A stretch of DNA of 64,000 nt from Roseivirga pacifica (GCF_900111145.1 NZ_FOIR01000002.1:1364001-1428000); one strand, 5' to 3'. Positions 18,245 through 27,236 are shown, numbered from the stretch's first letter. Notes: generated by a model from the letters alone, not told the origin. Numbers and translations are program-made.

Positions 18245-18496
18245 AAAAAAGCCACTCAATTGAGTGGCTTTTATATTAAACCCATAAGAACCTAAAGGTT
18301 GATCGAACCTCTATAAAAGACAAGGTTTGGGCTATCCTTTTGCTCGCAACAGTCCACTGTTATCCTGCACTAAGTACGAGGCCATGAAGTTATTACACTT
18401 CACGGTGAGGCCTTGTTTTGAGATGGACTCACCCGGTATTTGAGTTAAATTTGTAAAGTTCGAAAACTAGTCTAAGCTCAAATGGGTATGTCTTTG
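18243..18496 (-). ncRNA. Structured non-coding RNA, identity unknown (6S RNA is one candidate)
   Basis: A 365-base stretch without a gene holds, on the minus strand, a promoter-like TACCTTTG (18509-18502), about 250 bases of folded sequence and an intrinsic terminator with eight T residues. Three long-range helices nest inside one another (plus coordinates): 18482-18487 with 18280-18285, 18458-18463 with 18303-18308, and 18411-18416 with 18320-18325. The innermost can extend through the neighbouring A/T run. The apical part can form a second hairpin, 18379-18389 with 18398-18413. A competing local hairpin joins 18431-18446 with 18473-18487. No convincing reading frame lies in it. The rod-like fold and length fit 6S RNA, but I see no decisive 6S signature. 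The RNase P signature GAGGAAAGTCCGGGC and a tRNA-like tmRNA end are absent. Confidence 0.65.
18251..18272. terminator. Bidirectional intrinsic terminator
   Basis: Perfect 18-base palindrome GCCACTCAATTGAGTGGC (18251-18268). On the plus strand it is followed by TTTTATATT, ending the lipoprotein transcript. On the minus strand it is followed by eight T residues, ending the non-coding RNA. The minus-strand side is the stronger terminator. Confidence 0.9.
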
Positions 18497-18501
18497 TACT
18501 A

Positions 18502-18509
18502 CAAAGGTA
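18502..18509 (-). promoter_or_regulatory. Putative -7 promoter element of the non-coding RNA
   Basis: The minus strand reads TACCTTTG, an exact TAnnTTTG box identical to the one driving the gene at 35410. At the expected 20-base spacing the -33 position reads GTTT, not TTTG, so only the -7 half is good. A start near 18496 is predicted. Confidence 0.5.
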
Positions 18510-18609
18510 CCAAGTATTTAAGTTCCATTAAACCTAAATAACATTGAGTTTTCCACATTAGGGTCGTACTTTCATTAACTTACCACTAGAGTAATATATA
18601 TTCACCAAA

Positions 18610-19329
18610 ATGAAACAACTCACACTCCTTTTACTTGTTATTCCTTATTACGCATTTGGTCAAAAAATGAGTATATCTGAGGAGGCAAACATGGTAGCTA
18701 AGCTTCAACTAATCGAAGAAATTGAGAAATTCGATTCTGCTCCACTTGAAAACTATTACCCGAAAGAGCACAATAAATCTCCACTAGTATTTGAAAATTG
18801 GAAAACCGTAAAAATTAATCTCCACTCTGGAGAGTCCTTCGACTCGATTTCCGTCAACATAGATGGCCAGCTAAATAAGTTAGTAGCCGATTTCGGTGTT
18901 TATGATGTTCCTATTGAATTGAACTCCGAGATAATCTATTCCTTCTCTACCTATGACACACAGCCCACAACATTTTTAGTTCTGACTAACAAAGAAGCCC
19001 CGATGATCGATACTGAATATGGCTTTTTTGAAATATTGACAAGTAAGCCGGATCTGAAAATCCTGAAGCATACAGAAAAGATTTTAAAGAAAGCTGAATA
19101 TACCATTACCTATGGCTCTGAGAGCACCAAAGACAGGTATGTCTATTTCGAAACCTACTACTTAAAAACCGAGAATGGCGAATACCAAGAAATATCACTT
19201 ACTAAAAACAATCTTAGAAAAATGCTTGGGAAATCAAACTTCCGAAAAGCGCAGGCATTTGTAAATCAGAAGTCGTTAGACTGGAGGAATGACGCACACT
19301 TGGCAAAAGTTATTAGCGAGTTCTACTAA
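18610..19329 (+). CDS. Hypothetical secreted protein
   Basis: The 239-residue protein starts with a signal peptide (QLTLLLLVIPYYAFG, cleavage before QKM likely). The mature part is charged and has no domain I recognise. It is preceded by the non-coding RNA region and followed by 138 bases before the MFS gene, so it may be a single-gene unit. Confidence 0.65.
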   Translation: MKQLTLLLLVIPYYAFGQKMSISEEANMVAKLQLIEEIEKFDSAPLENYYPKEHNKSPLVFENWKTVKINLHSGESFDSISVNIDGQLNKLVADFGVYDVPIELNSEIIYSFSTYDTQPTTFLVLTNKEAPMIDTEYGFFEILTSKPDLKILKHTEKILKKAEYTITYGSESTKDRYVYFETYYLKTENGEYQEISLTKNNLRKMLGKSNFRKAQAFVNQKSLDWRNDAHLAKVISEFY

Positions 19330-19467
19330 TCAGCCTACTTAACTTGTAATTCACATCAATCCCAACTGTAACAAAAACACGCCTCACACCATCTATTTAA
19401 GAAATTACGAGGTAGTTCTGCCATAGAATTACTTAGTTTGTACGATTAATCAGACAACACAAGGCAT

Positions 19468-20649
19468 TTGGCTTCAGCAAACAACAAAATTCTAACAAGA
19501 GACTTTAACCTACATTTCGTTTCTTACTTTTTAATGGCTGCGGCCTTTTACTTTCTACTCCCCACTCTACCGGTTTATGCAGTAAATGCACTTGATGCCA
19601 ACAAAAACCAGGTCGGTTATATCATTGGCGTTTATGCATTATCGGCACTACTTATTCGCCCATTCTGTGGCTATGTGCTCGATGCCTACGGCAGACGTTC
19701 CGTTTACCTTTGGGCGCTGGGGATTTTCACCTTGCTAATGGCTGCCTACCATTTCTCGTCTACCTTTTTTATTCTGTTGCTTATTCGTGTATTCCATGGT
19801 TTTACATGGGGAACAATTACTACAGGAGGTAGCACAATTGCAGCCGACCTAATTCCGGAAAGCAGGCGTGCCGAAGGCATTGGCTATTTTGGACTTGCCA
19901 TGACATTCTCTATTGCCCTTGCACCATACGGTGGCGACCAAATTATGGGGCAAAACAATTTCACCAACTTGTTTAATGTAGCAACTGCATTTTCAGTGGC
20001 GGCCTTTGTATTGGCCCTATTCGTAAAAATGCCCAATATAAAAACTGGGCAAACTAAAATTAGCTTATCAAAAATGTTCGATAAGCGCGTAAACCGAATC
20101 GCCATTGTGATGTTCACAGGGGCGTTCCCTTATGCCGCAATTATTTCCTTTATCAGGATTTACAGCGATGAGCTAGGTATTAAGCAAGGCGCCCTATTCT
20201 TTATTTTCATGGCCATTGGCGTTGCAATTGTGCGCTTGGTTGTTGGCAAAATAATGGACAAAAAAGGACCTTCAGGGCTTGTTTTTGCTGGTTTGGCTGT
20301 AACGGTAATTGGCCTAATTTGGCTGAGCTACATCGATAGTTTTTGGCCATTAATGGCTATTGGCGTACTAGTGGGCATGGGCAACGGCATTATTATGCCA
20401 ACTGTACAAACCATGGCACTCAACATGGTACCTATTGAGCGTAGAGGTGCAGCAAACGCCACCTTCTTTTCGGCAGTAGACTTAGGTATTGGTGCCGGCT
20501 CCATTGCATTAGGTTATGTGGCAGAATATTATGGCATCGACCGCATGTTTTTTATCTGCGGAATCATACTTTTGTTCCCGTTAGCGTTCTATTTCATGTT
20601 TGTGAGAAATCACTACCTGAAGCACGCAGCGATGTTGAACAAAGGTTAA
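19468..20649 (+). CDS. MFS transporter
   Basis: The 393-residue protein has twelve predicted helices and typical major facilitator blocks: YALSALLIRPFCGYVLDAYGRRSVYLW in the loop between helices 2 and 3 and GFTWGTITTGGSTIAADLIPESRRAEGIGYFG around helix 5. The start is TTG at 19468; the first ATG in frame lies inside helix 1 and would spoil it. Only 4 bases separate it from the downstream class V aminotransferase, so the two are co-transcribed. Export of an amino acid or drug is possible, but the substrate is unknown. Confidence 0.82.
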   Translation: MASANNKILTRDFNLHFVSYFLMAAAFYFLLPTLPVYAVNALDANKNQVGYIIGVYALSALLIRPFCGYVLDAYGRRSVYLWALGIFTLLMAAYHFSSTFFILLLIRVFHGFTWGTITTGGSTIAADLIPESRRAEGIGYFGLAMTFSIALAPYGGDQIMGQNNFTNLFNVATAFSVAAFVLALFVKMPNIKTGQTKISLSKMFDKRVNRIAIVMFTGAFPYAAIISFIRIYSDELGIKQGALFFIFMAIGVAIVRLVVGKIMDKKGPSGLVFAGLAVTVIGLIWLSYIDSFWPLMAIGVLVGMGNGIIMPTVQTMALNMVPIERRGAANATFFSAVDLGIGAGSIALGYVAEYYGIDRMFFICGIILLFPLAFYFMFVRNHYLKHAAMLNKG

Positions 20650-20653
20650 AATT

Positions 20654-21742
20654 ATGCCAAAGAAAATATTCTTTACCCCAGGCCCATCTGCACTATATTT
20701 CACAGTAGAAGAGCACTTAAAAAAAGCGCTCAAAGATCAGGTAATGGAAATAAACCACCGCAGCAAACAGGCTGAGGGTTATTTTCATGAGACAGTGCAA
20801 AACCTAAAAGCACTGATGAATATTCCAGAAGACTACGGCATATTCTTTCTTAGTTCGGCTACGGAAATTTGGGAGCGCCAAATTCAAAACCTGGTTACAG
20901 AAAAGTCTTTCCATTACTGCTATGGAGCTTTTTCAAATCGCTTTTACGATTTCGCCAAAAAGTGGGGCATCAATGCGCAGCAGGCTGCTTCAGAATTTGG
21001 GCAATTGCCCGACACTAACCCTGCAATTATACCTGCAGGTATGGAGCTAATTACCATGGCCATTAACGAAACCAGCACTGGTGTATCGTTTCCAGTAGAA
21101 GATATTTACGCCATTAGAAAGGCGCACCCAGATGCTTTAATAGCGGTGGATGGTGTTTCAGGTTTCCCTATAACCGACTTGGACTTCACACAAATAGACA
21201 GCGCATATTTCTCGGTTCAAAAATGCTTTGGCTTGCCGGCTGGACTCGGTGTTTGGATCGTAAGTCCGCGGGCTATCGAAAAAGCTAAGGCAAAAGCTGC
21301 ACAAGGCCTACCTATTGGCACTTATAATTCCATTCCTAACCTTTTGAAGAACGCGGAGAAAGGTCAGACCACCTTCACCGCCAACGTGCTCAATATTTTC
21401 CTCTTGAGCAAAGTAACGGACGACATGCTTGAAAAAGGAATTGATGTAATTCGTAGAGAAGCTAATTACAAGGCCGCTTTGCTTCAACACATGGTAGAAG
21501 AGCACCCGCTGCTCGATCACTTTGTGGAAAACAAAGCGCACCGATCTAAAACTGTGGTTGTTGCCAACACCAGTGTAGACTCTACGGCAATCATCAATAA
21601 AATGGCAGAAAAAGGGCTGGTAATTGGCAATGGATACAGCGCTTACAAGGGCAAGCAAATACGCATTGCAACCTTCCCTACACATTCAAAAGAGCAAATA
21701 GAGCTTTTGGTGGACATGCTAAATGATGTACGGTCGGTCTAA
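20654..21742 (+). CDS. serC: Class V aminotransferase, probable phosphoserine aminotransferase
   Basis: This 362-residue PLP enzyme opens with FFTPGPSAL and has EINHRSKQAEGYFHE, AVDGVSGFPITDLDF and the PLP-lysine block YFSVQKCFGLPAGLGVW. FTPGPS and the short Arg-containing active-site block fit the divergent SerC group rather than the standard E. coli-like one. The SerB-SerA fusion at 13933 supplies the other two steps of serine synthesis, which favours this call. An alanine-glyoxylate type aminotransferase remains possible. It follows the MFS gene by 4 bases. Confidence 0.65.
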   Translation: MPKKIFFTPGPSALYFTVEEHLKKALKDQVMEINHRSKQAEGYFHETVQNLKALMNIPEDYGIFFLSSATEIWERQIQNLVTEKSFHYCYGAFSNRFYDFAKKWGINAQQAASEFGQLPDTNPAIIPAGMELITMAINETSTGVSFPVEDIYAIRKAHPDALIAVDGVSGFPITDLDFTQIDSAYFSVQKCFGLPAGLGVWIVSPRAIEKAKAKAAQGLPIGTYNSIPNLLKNAEKGQTTFTANVLNIFLLSKVTDDMLEKGIDVIRREANYKAALLQHMVEEHPLLDHFVENKAHRSKTVVVANTSVDSTAIINKMAEKGLVIGNGYSAYKGKQIRIATFPTHSKEQIELLVDMLNDVRSV

Positions 21743-21796
21743 ATTAATTTTCGCATAGTATATTACCATATGCTTCGCGATTTATAGCGGAACCAC

Positions 21797-21804
21797 TAAT
21801 TTTG
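21797..21804 (+). promoter_or_regulatory. Putative -7 element of the universal stress gene
   Basis: TAATTTTG matches TAnnTTTG and lies 17 bases before the ATG of the universal stress gene. The -33 position reads CTTC, a weak match. Confidence 0.4.
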
Positions 21805-21821
21805 CACCGAATTTTGAGCAT

Positions 21822-22748
21822 ATGCCTACTAGAGAAAAAATAATGGTCCTAATGGATACTTCAGACGCAGACAAAACTTTGCTGAAGTATCTACAAAAGA
21901 TTGCTACATCGAGCGAAACTAAGGAAATCCACCTATTCAACAGCATTAGTGAAATGCGCATTCCTGAAGAGGTTTTGAAGGATTTCCCTGAGATAAAAGA
22001 GCGTTCAATAGAAGACAGAAAAAACCAAATATGGACCTTGGTTCGAGAGGAGCTTTCTGAAGCTATTGTAAATGCTTGCCACGTTCATGTTAAAGAAGGA
22101 GCCCCTTCAAAAGCCATCCTGAAATTTGTTGAAAAGAACAACATAGACCTAATTATGATGGGTCGCCACAAACACTTTATTGGTGGTGGTATTCTTTCCA
22201 ACCGACTGGCTAGAAGAGCTGCTTGTTCTCTATTTATAATTCCAGAGCAGGCGGAGCTTTCCATGAACATGCTCCACGTACCATGCGACTTCTCTCCTCA
22301 CTCTAAAATTGCAATGGAAGAAGCCATTAAGGTGGCCAGAAAATACCCTGAAAGCAATGTTAAAATTGTTTGTCAGAATGTTTTCACTGTACCTGGCGGT
22401 TATCATTATTCGGGCAAAACCTACGATGAGTTTGCCGAGGTAATGAGGAATAATGCTCAAAAAGACTTTGAGCGTTTTATGGCAGACATTGACCATGAAG
22501 GCATCAATATAGAAGTGGTTTATTCACTGGACACCAATGACAATCCGGTTACGGACATTATGGACTTTGCTCGCGAGCACAACCCAAGCGCCATATTTAT
22601 TGGGGTAAAAGGCAGAACAGCTACAACTGCACTATTTATTGGTAGCCGTGCAGAACAGCTTATTCAATACAACAGCGATATTCCTATGATGGTGGTTCGA
22701 CCTAAAGGTAGAAATGCCGGTATAATGGACTTTATAAAAGAGCTTTAA
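21822..22748 (+). CDS. Tandem universal stress protein (UspA family)
   Basis: The 308-residue protein holds two Usp domains, about residues 4-145 and 148-300. The first ends with LIMMGRHKHFIGGGILSNRLARRAACSLFIIP, close to the G-2x-G-9x-G-(S/T) ATP-binding pattern. The second ends with IFIGVKGRTATTALFIGSRAEQLIQ. Tandem Usps are usual in Bacteroidota and are linked to stress and stationary phase. Monocistronic, closed by a strong terminator 4 bases after the stop. Confidence 0.88.
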   Translation: MPTREKIMVLMDTSDADKTLLKYLQKIATSSETKEIHLFNSISEMRIPEEVLKDFPEIKERSIEDRKNQIWTLVREELSEAIVNACHVHVKEGAPSKAILKFVEKNNIDLIMMGRHKHFIGGGILSNRLARRAACSLFIIPEQAELSMNMLHVPCDFSPHSKIAMEEAIKVARKYPESNVKIVCQNVFTVPGGYHYSGKTYDEFAEVMRNNAQKDFERFMADIDHEGINIEVVYSLDTNDNPVTDIMDFAREHNPSAIFIGVKGRTATTALFIGSRAEQLIQYNSDIPMMVVRPKGRNAGIMDFIKEL

Positions 22749-22752
22749 ACTT

Positions 22753-22780
22753 AAAAAGGCGGTTAATAGCCGCCTTTTTA
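22753..22780. terminator. Bidirectional intrinsic terminator
   Basis: AAAAAGGCGGTTAATAGCCGCCTTTTT: 6-base GC-rich stem GGCGGT/GCCGCC region, short loop, A run on one side and T run on the other. It serves both the universal stress gene (plus) and the haem protein (minus), whose ends converge here. Confidence 0.88.
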
Positions 22781-22793
22781 ATTATCAAGAGCG

Positions 22794-23192
22794 CTACTCT
22801 CCTTTCAGTCTTTTCTCTTCTTTTTCAAGCCAAGCAATAAAAGCTGCATTCTCTTCGGCAGTAAGCTTCATTTCTGGCCTACGCTCTACGGTTCTTTCTG
22901 GTGGCATTTCACCCTCTTCAATCACCTCAAACATTTCAGCGACAAAATCCTCTTGTTCTTCAAGGTTCATTTCGGGCACCTTAACCCATTGTAGCTTTTC
23001 GCGTGCCTTTTCATTCCTTGCATCAGGCTTATGGCAGCCCATACACTTAGCCTCGACAATGGCTTTAATATTATCAGGCAGCTCAATTTTATCATTGCTC
23101 CCCACACTATTTGTTGCAACTGGTTTTGGTGCAAAAGCCAGCGAAAGGCCAGAAACAGCAATAGCTCCGGCAATCAATTTAAATCGGTTCAT
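22794..23192 (-). CDS. Periplasmic haem-binding (c-type) protein
   Basis: The 132-residue protein has a signal peptide (FKLIAGAIAVSGLSLAFA) and a single c-type haem site CMGCH at residues 50-54. An EMPPE segment and KLTAEENAAFIAWLEKE near the C-terminus match the haem-binding domain family common in Bacteroidota. It may be a small electron carrier; no oxidase partner is adjacent. The next gene starts upstream of it in the same orientation (MFS, 46 bases away). Confidence 0.8.
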   Translation of the reverse strand: MNRFKLIAGAIAVSGLSLAFAPKPVATNSVGSNDKIELPDNIKAIVEAKCMGCHKPDARNEKAREKLQWVKVPEMNLEEQEDFVAEMFEVIEEGEMPPERTVERRPEMKLTAEENAAFIAWLEKEEKRLKGE

Positions 23193-23238
23193 TATACAAG
23201 TTGATGTTTACACTAAGACAAAAGATACGAAAAGTAGT

Positions 23239-24471
23239 TTAAGATGCTTTAGCAGCTTTTGCTTGAGCGGTAAGTCGTTTTAGAAAAAACAGCGCAACCA
23301 ATAACAAAACCATTGGCACCACGGTATAGCTGAAGGCCGATTCAGCCCCTACATTTTTAAATAAGAGGCCGATAATACGAGAACCCAATGTACCGCCCAA
23401 TGCAGAAAAAATAATGATTAAACCAGACATTGGAGAGTGTAGCTTTTTCGGTAAAGCACTGAGCACTGCGGAATTTAGCAATGGATAAATTGGCGCAATA
23501 AACAACCCCACAATTGGGAAAGCATAACCTATAAATGGTATATCTGCAATACTTTCTACCTCACCAATATTGGCAGTTACAGCCTTTGGCAAAACGAAGA
23601 TCACAATGGCCATGGCACCAAAAATGCATACTACAAGTACCGATACCCAGGAGTATTTTTTGGCTAAATATCCTGCTCCTATTCTCCCTACACCAAGGCT
23701 AATTGCCAAAATACTCGACATGATAATGGCCAAGTTTTCAGGCAAATTGAGTACCCGGTTATTAAATGTTGGTAACCAGGTCATAATCCCTTGTTCCATC
23801 ATCACAAATAGAAAGGCTGCAATCACAAAAACGATTACCAACAGTTTAGCCAATAGCTTGAACATTGCCTCAAAATCCTCCCCCACATTTGATCCAGGTA
23901 CTTCTTCACCCTCATTAAATTGAGCCCTAGAAAGTAAGAGCAAGGCCAACAGCGAAAGTGCCGAAAGCAGCCAATAAACGTTTAACCAAGCATCGGGCTG
24001 ACCTTCCAGATTAAATGCAGGAAACAGAAAATAAGCCAGTGCTATGCCGAACATAAAAATACCCTCAATATTACTCATTAGGCTATTATGTTGGCTCTCA
24101 TTTTCAGTAACCAAACCAATAACAGAGTAAACAGAAACTTTAATTAAAGCGAAACTTACCCCAACAGCTGCAAATAGGATTTTGGCCGAAAGAAAGGAGT
24201 TGCCAAAATACATTGCGATACAGGCAGCAGCAACAATTCCTAAGCCGATCATCATGGCTTTTTTGTAGCCAATGCGCGGTAAAAAAGAAGCTATGACAAA
24301 AGAAACGATGGCTATGGGCATGTCTTTAAATAGCTCCAGCGTACTGGCAGCTACTTCATCTACCCCATAAACGTTTTGAGATTTTAGGATCACAATTCCG
24401 ACACTATTGAGCAGAATTGCAAACACGAAGTAATTGATATAAAGCGAAAGCTTTATGGCCTTGTTATTCAT
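23239..24471 (-). CDS. MFS transporter
   Basis: This 410-residue protein has about twelve helices and an MFS pattern: PRIGYKKAMMIGLG after helix 2 and a long central loop RAQFNEGEEVPGSNVGEDFEAM separating the halves. The second half has NRVLNLPENLAIIMSSILAISLGVGRIGAGYLAKKYSW. The overall look is of the sugar/nucleoside type, but the substrate is not clear. A MITE-like repeat lies just upstream of its start, between it and the LolA-like gene. Confidence 0.8.
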   Translation of the reverse strand: MNNKAIKLSLYINYFVFAILLNSVGIVILKSQNVYGVDEVAASTLELFKDMPIAIVSFVIASFLPRIGYKKAMMIGLGIVAAACIAMYFGNSFLSAKILFAAVGVSFALIKVSVYSVIGLVTENESQHNSLMSNIEGIFMFGIALAYFLFPAFNLEGQPDAWLNVYWLLSALSLLALLLLSRAQFNEGEEVPGSNVGEDFEAMFKLLAKLLVIVFVIAAFLFVMMEQGIMTWLPTFNNRVLNLPENLAIIMSSILAISLGVGRIGAGYLAKKYSWVSVLVVCIFGAMAIVIFVLPKAVTANIGEVESIADIPFIGYAFPIVGLFIAPIYPLLNSAVLSALPKKLHSPMSGLIIIFSALGGTLGSRIIGLLFKNVGAESAFSYTVVPMVLLLVALFFLKRLTAQAKAAKAS

Positions 24472-24545
24472 AAGCGTGAGTTTCGGTTGAAACGGAAGAT
24501 AGCTAAAAAGCTCAACATGAATAACATAGATTTTAACTGGGCATA

Positions 24546-24684
24546 AAAAAGAGGCTGTCTCAAAAGCAAAACGTCATTCCCGACACCGATCGGGAATCTC
24601 TTTAAACCAGGTGTAAAGCCTGAATGAGATTCCCAGTCAAGCTGAGAATGACGAAAATAGTTGGCTTCTGAGACAACCTCTTCT
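24546..24684. mobile_element. MITE-like repeat, copy 1
   Basis: About 139 bases with imperfect 21-base terminal inverted repeats (AAAAGAGGCTGTCTCAAAAGC against the complement of the right end, 18 of 21 matching). Inside are smaller blocks CGTCATTCCCGA...TCGGGAAT and TGAGATTCCCAGTC...GAATGACG. The same element, inverted, occurs at 57166-57305. No reading frame inside. It may be a non-autonomous transposable element or a large palindromic repeat. Confidence 0.75.
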
Positions 24685-24709
24685 ATCTTCTCCAGCGTCT
24701 GGCAATAGC

Positions 24710-25417
24710 CTAATTCTCTGGCATAGAAAAAATGCTTGGATCAATATCCACGCCATGTTCTACTTTAGTAAAAGTCAATTCTTGCACAGTCATTCCTCCG
24801 GTTTTAACCACCAAATGCGTTGGGTATTTAATGCCCTCAAACGCTTTATAATCAGAATAGAAGGTAGTGGACATTTGACCGTTGGCACCAGGCGTTTTCA
24901 TAAAAGCAATCAGTTTGGTTTCCTTATCAAAGTAATACTCCTCAGTTGTTCCCGATTTCTTGGTCACATCCACATGCCAATAAGTTTTGCCATCGGCTTC
25001 TTCCTCTCCCTTATATTCAAGTTTTATCCCTCTAGATTCAGAATCGATAAACTCACCCAAAAACTCATACTCCTTAGCTGATTCAGCTTGTGGACCTGTC
25101 ATTGCAGTGGGCTGTGTAATACCTTGAGGCGGGCTAACCACCCAAGCCACTTCACCATCAAATGCCTGAATGATTTGGACACCTTGTACGTTGATTTCGA
25201 GGCGTTGCTTGTTCCCTTTCGCTTCGTACATTACCGCAGGAAACTCAAAACCTTGCATTTTCATGCCCATTGTAATCCTTCTGTTCTGCAACGATTTCCA
25301 TTGCTCCTTACCTCCAGTAGCTTTCAGATAATCGTCCGCAATTTGTCTTGCGCTTTGGCCATTCAGTGATATTCCTGACAGGAAAACTATAATTAGTAAA
25401 AACAGTGTCTTTTTCAT
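24710..25417 (-). CDS. LolA-like outer membrane lipoprotein-sorting family protein
   Basis: The 235-residue protein has a signal peptide (KKTLFLLIIVFLSGISLNG). The mature part begins ARQIADDYLKATGGKEQWKSLQNRRITM and continues as a LolA/LolB-like half-barrel (EYYFDKETKLIAFMKTP, TTFYSDYKAFEGIKYPTHL). Many Bacteroidota encode such proteins besides true LolA; their exact role is unclear. It is followed downstream by the MITE-like repeat, which may act as its transcription end. Confidence 0.75.
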   Translation of the reverse strand: MKKTLFLLIIVFLSGISLNGQSARQIADDYLKATGGKEQWKSLQNRRITMGMKMQGFEFPAVMYEAKGNKQRLEINVQGVQIIQAFDGEVAWVVSPPQGITQPTAMTGPQAESAKEYEFLGEFIDSESRGIKLEYKGEEEADGKTYWHVDVTKKSGTTEEYYFDKETKLIAFMKTPGANGQMSTTFYSDYKAFEGIKYPTHLVVKTGGMTVQELTFTKVEHGVDIDPSIFSMPEN

Positions 25418-25544
25418 CTTATCGGTGTTTTTCTCAACCTAATTCAAAATGAGGGCAATACATAATTATCGGATTGATTTATCGGCAGTAGCCACTCAAA
25501 CATTCATTCATTTTGATTCCGAGTTCATTTAGTATTTTAGAAAA

Positions 25545-26672
25545 ATGAAAAGCCTGCTGTCAATTACACTTCTTGCTTTAAACATAATTTCAATGCAAGC
25601 ACAAAACCAACGCCCAAGAGATTTAGGAATCAAAATCGGTGTTTTACCGGTTGGTCAGTTCAATGCGATAACCGATGTTCCTGGCGTTACGGTAGGTCAC
25701 ACAACGCTGATCAATGGAGACCATGTGCGCACGGGCGTTACAGCCATTCTTCCACATCAGGGCAATATTTTTCAGCAGAAAACACCTGCCGCTATTTACA
25801 TTGGCAATGGCTTTGGCAAACTAGCTGGTATTAGCCAGGTGCAAGAGCTTGGCAACTTAGAAACTCCAATTATTCTTACCAATACGCTTAGCGTTCCAAT
25901 GGGTATTCAGGCTACGGTTCGCTATACTTTGGCACAAAGTGGAAACGAAGATGTACGATCGGTAAATGCTGTAGTTGGCGAGACTAACGATGGCTATTTG
26001 AATGATATACGCGGCATGCATGTTTCAGAAAACGATGTAGTCGCTGCAATCAACAATGCTTCTAATGGAAAGGTAGCTGAAGGCAATGTGGGTGCAGGCA
26101 CAGGCACCATAGCTTTTGGTTACAAAGGCGGCATAGGCACCTCATCCAGAAAGTTGCCCGAAAGTTTGGGTGGTTATACGGTAGGTGTTTTGGTGCAAAC
26201 CAACTTTGGAGGCGTACTCACCATTGCAGGAGCGCCCATCGGTCAAGACTTGGAACAATATCCATTTAAGTCGGCTATTGAAAAAAGTGATGGATCTTGT
26301 ATGATTGTAGTGCTAACCGATGCGCCTTTAGACGCTCGGCAGTTAGAACGTGTGGCCAAACGCGCCATGATGGGCCTAGCACGAACAGGCGGCATTGCGT
26401 CAAACGGTAGTGGCGATTATGTAGTAGCGGCATCTACTGCCGAAAGCATGCGAATCCCTTACAATACGAAGGCAAAAACTGACAATGGAGATGTATTGAG
26501 AAATGATGAAATGTCTCCGCTATTTATGGCTACTATCGAAGCTACCGAAGAAGCCATTATTAATTCGCTATTTGCAGCAGAAGACATGGAGGGCCGCGAT
26601 GGCCACCAAATAAAAGCGCTCCCAAAAGAGCGCGTATTGTCATTATTAAAGCAAAGGGGGTTACTTAAATAG
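25545..26672 (+). CDS. P1-family peptidase (DmpA-like L-aminopeptidase/D-esterase), secreted
   Basis: This 375-residue protein has a signal peptide ending near AQN. Family blocks are ITDVPGVTVGHTTLI, GNGFGKLAGISQVQELG, VVGETNDGYLND, GFKGG-like FGYKGGIGTSSR and VGVLVQTNFGG. The autoproteolysis site is Gly250-Ser251 (SDGSCMIVVLTDAP), the same place as Gly249-Ser250 in DmpA, freeing the N-terminal Ser nucleophile. DmpA-type enzymes remove N-terminal residues from peptides, including D-amino acid or beta-peptides. Its end overlaps that of the convergent MarR gene by 8 bases. Confidence 0.9.
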   Translation: MKSLLSITLLALNIISMQAQNQRPRDLGIKIGVLPVGQFNAITDVPGVTVGHTTLINGDHVRTGVTAILPHQGNIFQQKTPAAIYIGNGFGKLAGISQVQELGNLETPIILTNTLSVPMGIQATVRYTLAQSGNEDVRSVNAVVGETNDGYLNDIRGMHVSENDVVAAINNASNGKVAEGNVGAGTGTIAFGYKGGIGTSSRKLPESLGGYTVGVLVQTNFGGVLTIAGAPIGQDLEQYPFKSAIEKSDGSCMIVVLTDAPLDARQLERVAKRAMMGLARTGGIASNGSGDYVVAASTAESMRIPYNTKAKTDNGDVLRNDEMSPLFMATIEATEEAIINSLFAAEDMEGRDGHQIKALPKERVLSLLKQRGLLK

Positions 26673-27132
26673 CACTGCGGATTTCGTCTAAAAACTCATT
26701 GCAAGCGGCTACCTTTTCTTTATCAACCCCAGCAAACTGCTTAAACCAAAGCGCCATTTCTTCATCAATCGACTCAAGAACTTGAAGGCCCTTTTCGGTT
26801 ATTACCACATCCTTCGCCCTTCTGTCAGAACGGCAAACCTTGCGCTCAACCAGCTCCTTGGCCTCTAGCCTATCAACTATTCGCGATGCATTCGACATTC
26901 TGTCTAGCATCCTGTCGATCAAAGTATTTATTGTACAAGGCTCGGGAAAAGCCCCGCGTAATATGCGCAAAACGTTGTACTGTGGAGTAGTTATTCCGTG
27001 GGGCTTAAAAAGAGCCGATTGCTTTTCAACCAACCAGCTATTGGTAAACATTATATTCACCAGTAGCTTTTCATAATCATTGGTAAATTTCTTACCCTGT
27101 TTTATATCTTCCTCTAAACCCATAAGATTCAA
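26665..27132 (-). CDS. MarR-family transcriptional regulator
   Basis: The 155-residue protein has the winged helix-turn-helix of MarR: HGITTPQYNVLRILRGAFPEPCTINTLIDRMLDRMSNASRIVDRLEAKELVERKVCRSDRRAKDVVITEKG, about residues 44-115 (recognition helix in DRMSNASRIVDRLE). It probably binds as a dimer. The 141 bases between its start and the sigma factor gene contain two inverted repeats that could be operators. The regulated genes and ligand are unknown. Confidence 0.88.
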   Translation of the reverse strand: MNLMGLEEDIKQGKKFTNDYEKLLVNIMFTNSWLVEKQSALFKPHGITTPQYNVLRILRGAFPEPCTINTLIDRMLDRMSNASRIVDRLEAKELVERKVCRSDRRAKDVVITEKGLQVLESIDEEMALWFKQFAGVDKEKVAACNEFLDEIRSAI

Positions 27133-27186
27133 TTCTAACCCTCGAATTTAACAAAATGCACCATATTTAGTTCACCCAAAATCATA

Positions 27187-27236
27187 AAGCATGTCACAAC
27201 ATATGCTTAACTTTATTCAAGGTAGATTAAACCTTG
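27187..27236. promoter_or_regulatory. Inverted repeats between marR-like and ECF sigma genes (possible operators)
   Basis: Two inverted repeats: AAGCAT-N10-ATGCTT (27187-27208) and CAAGGT-N7-ACCTTG (27218-27236). They lie between divergent genes, where a MarR dimer site would be expected. No experimental or comparative support is available here. Confidence 0.4.

Noticed and set aside
18431-18487. Reading the hairpin region on the plus strand as a leader or riboswitch of the gene at 18610
   Set aside because: The promoter box and the eight-T terminator both point to the minus strand, and the hairpin is more than 120 bases from that gene.
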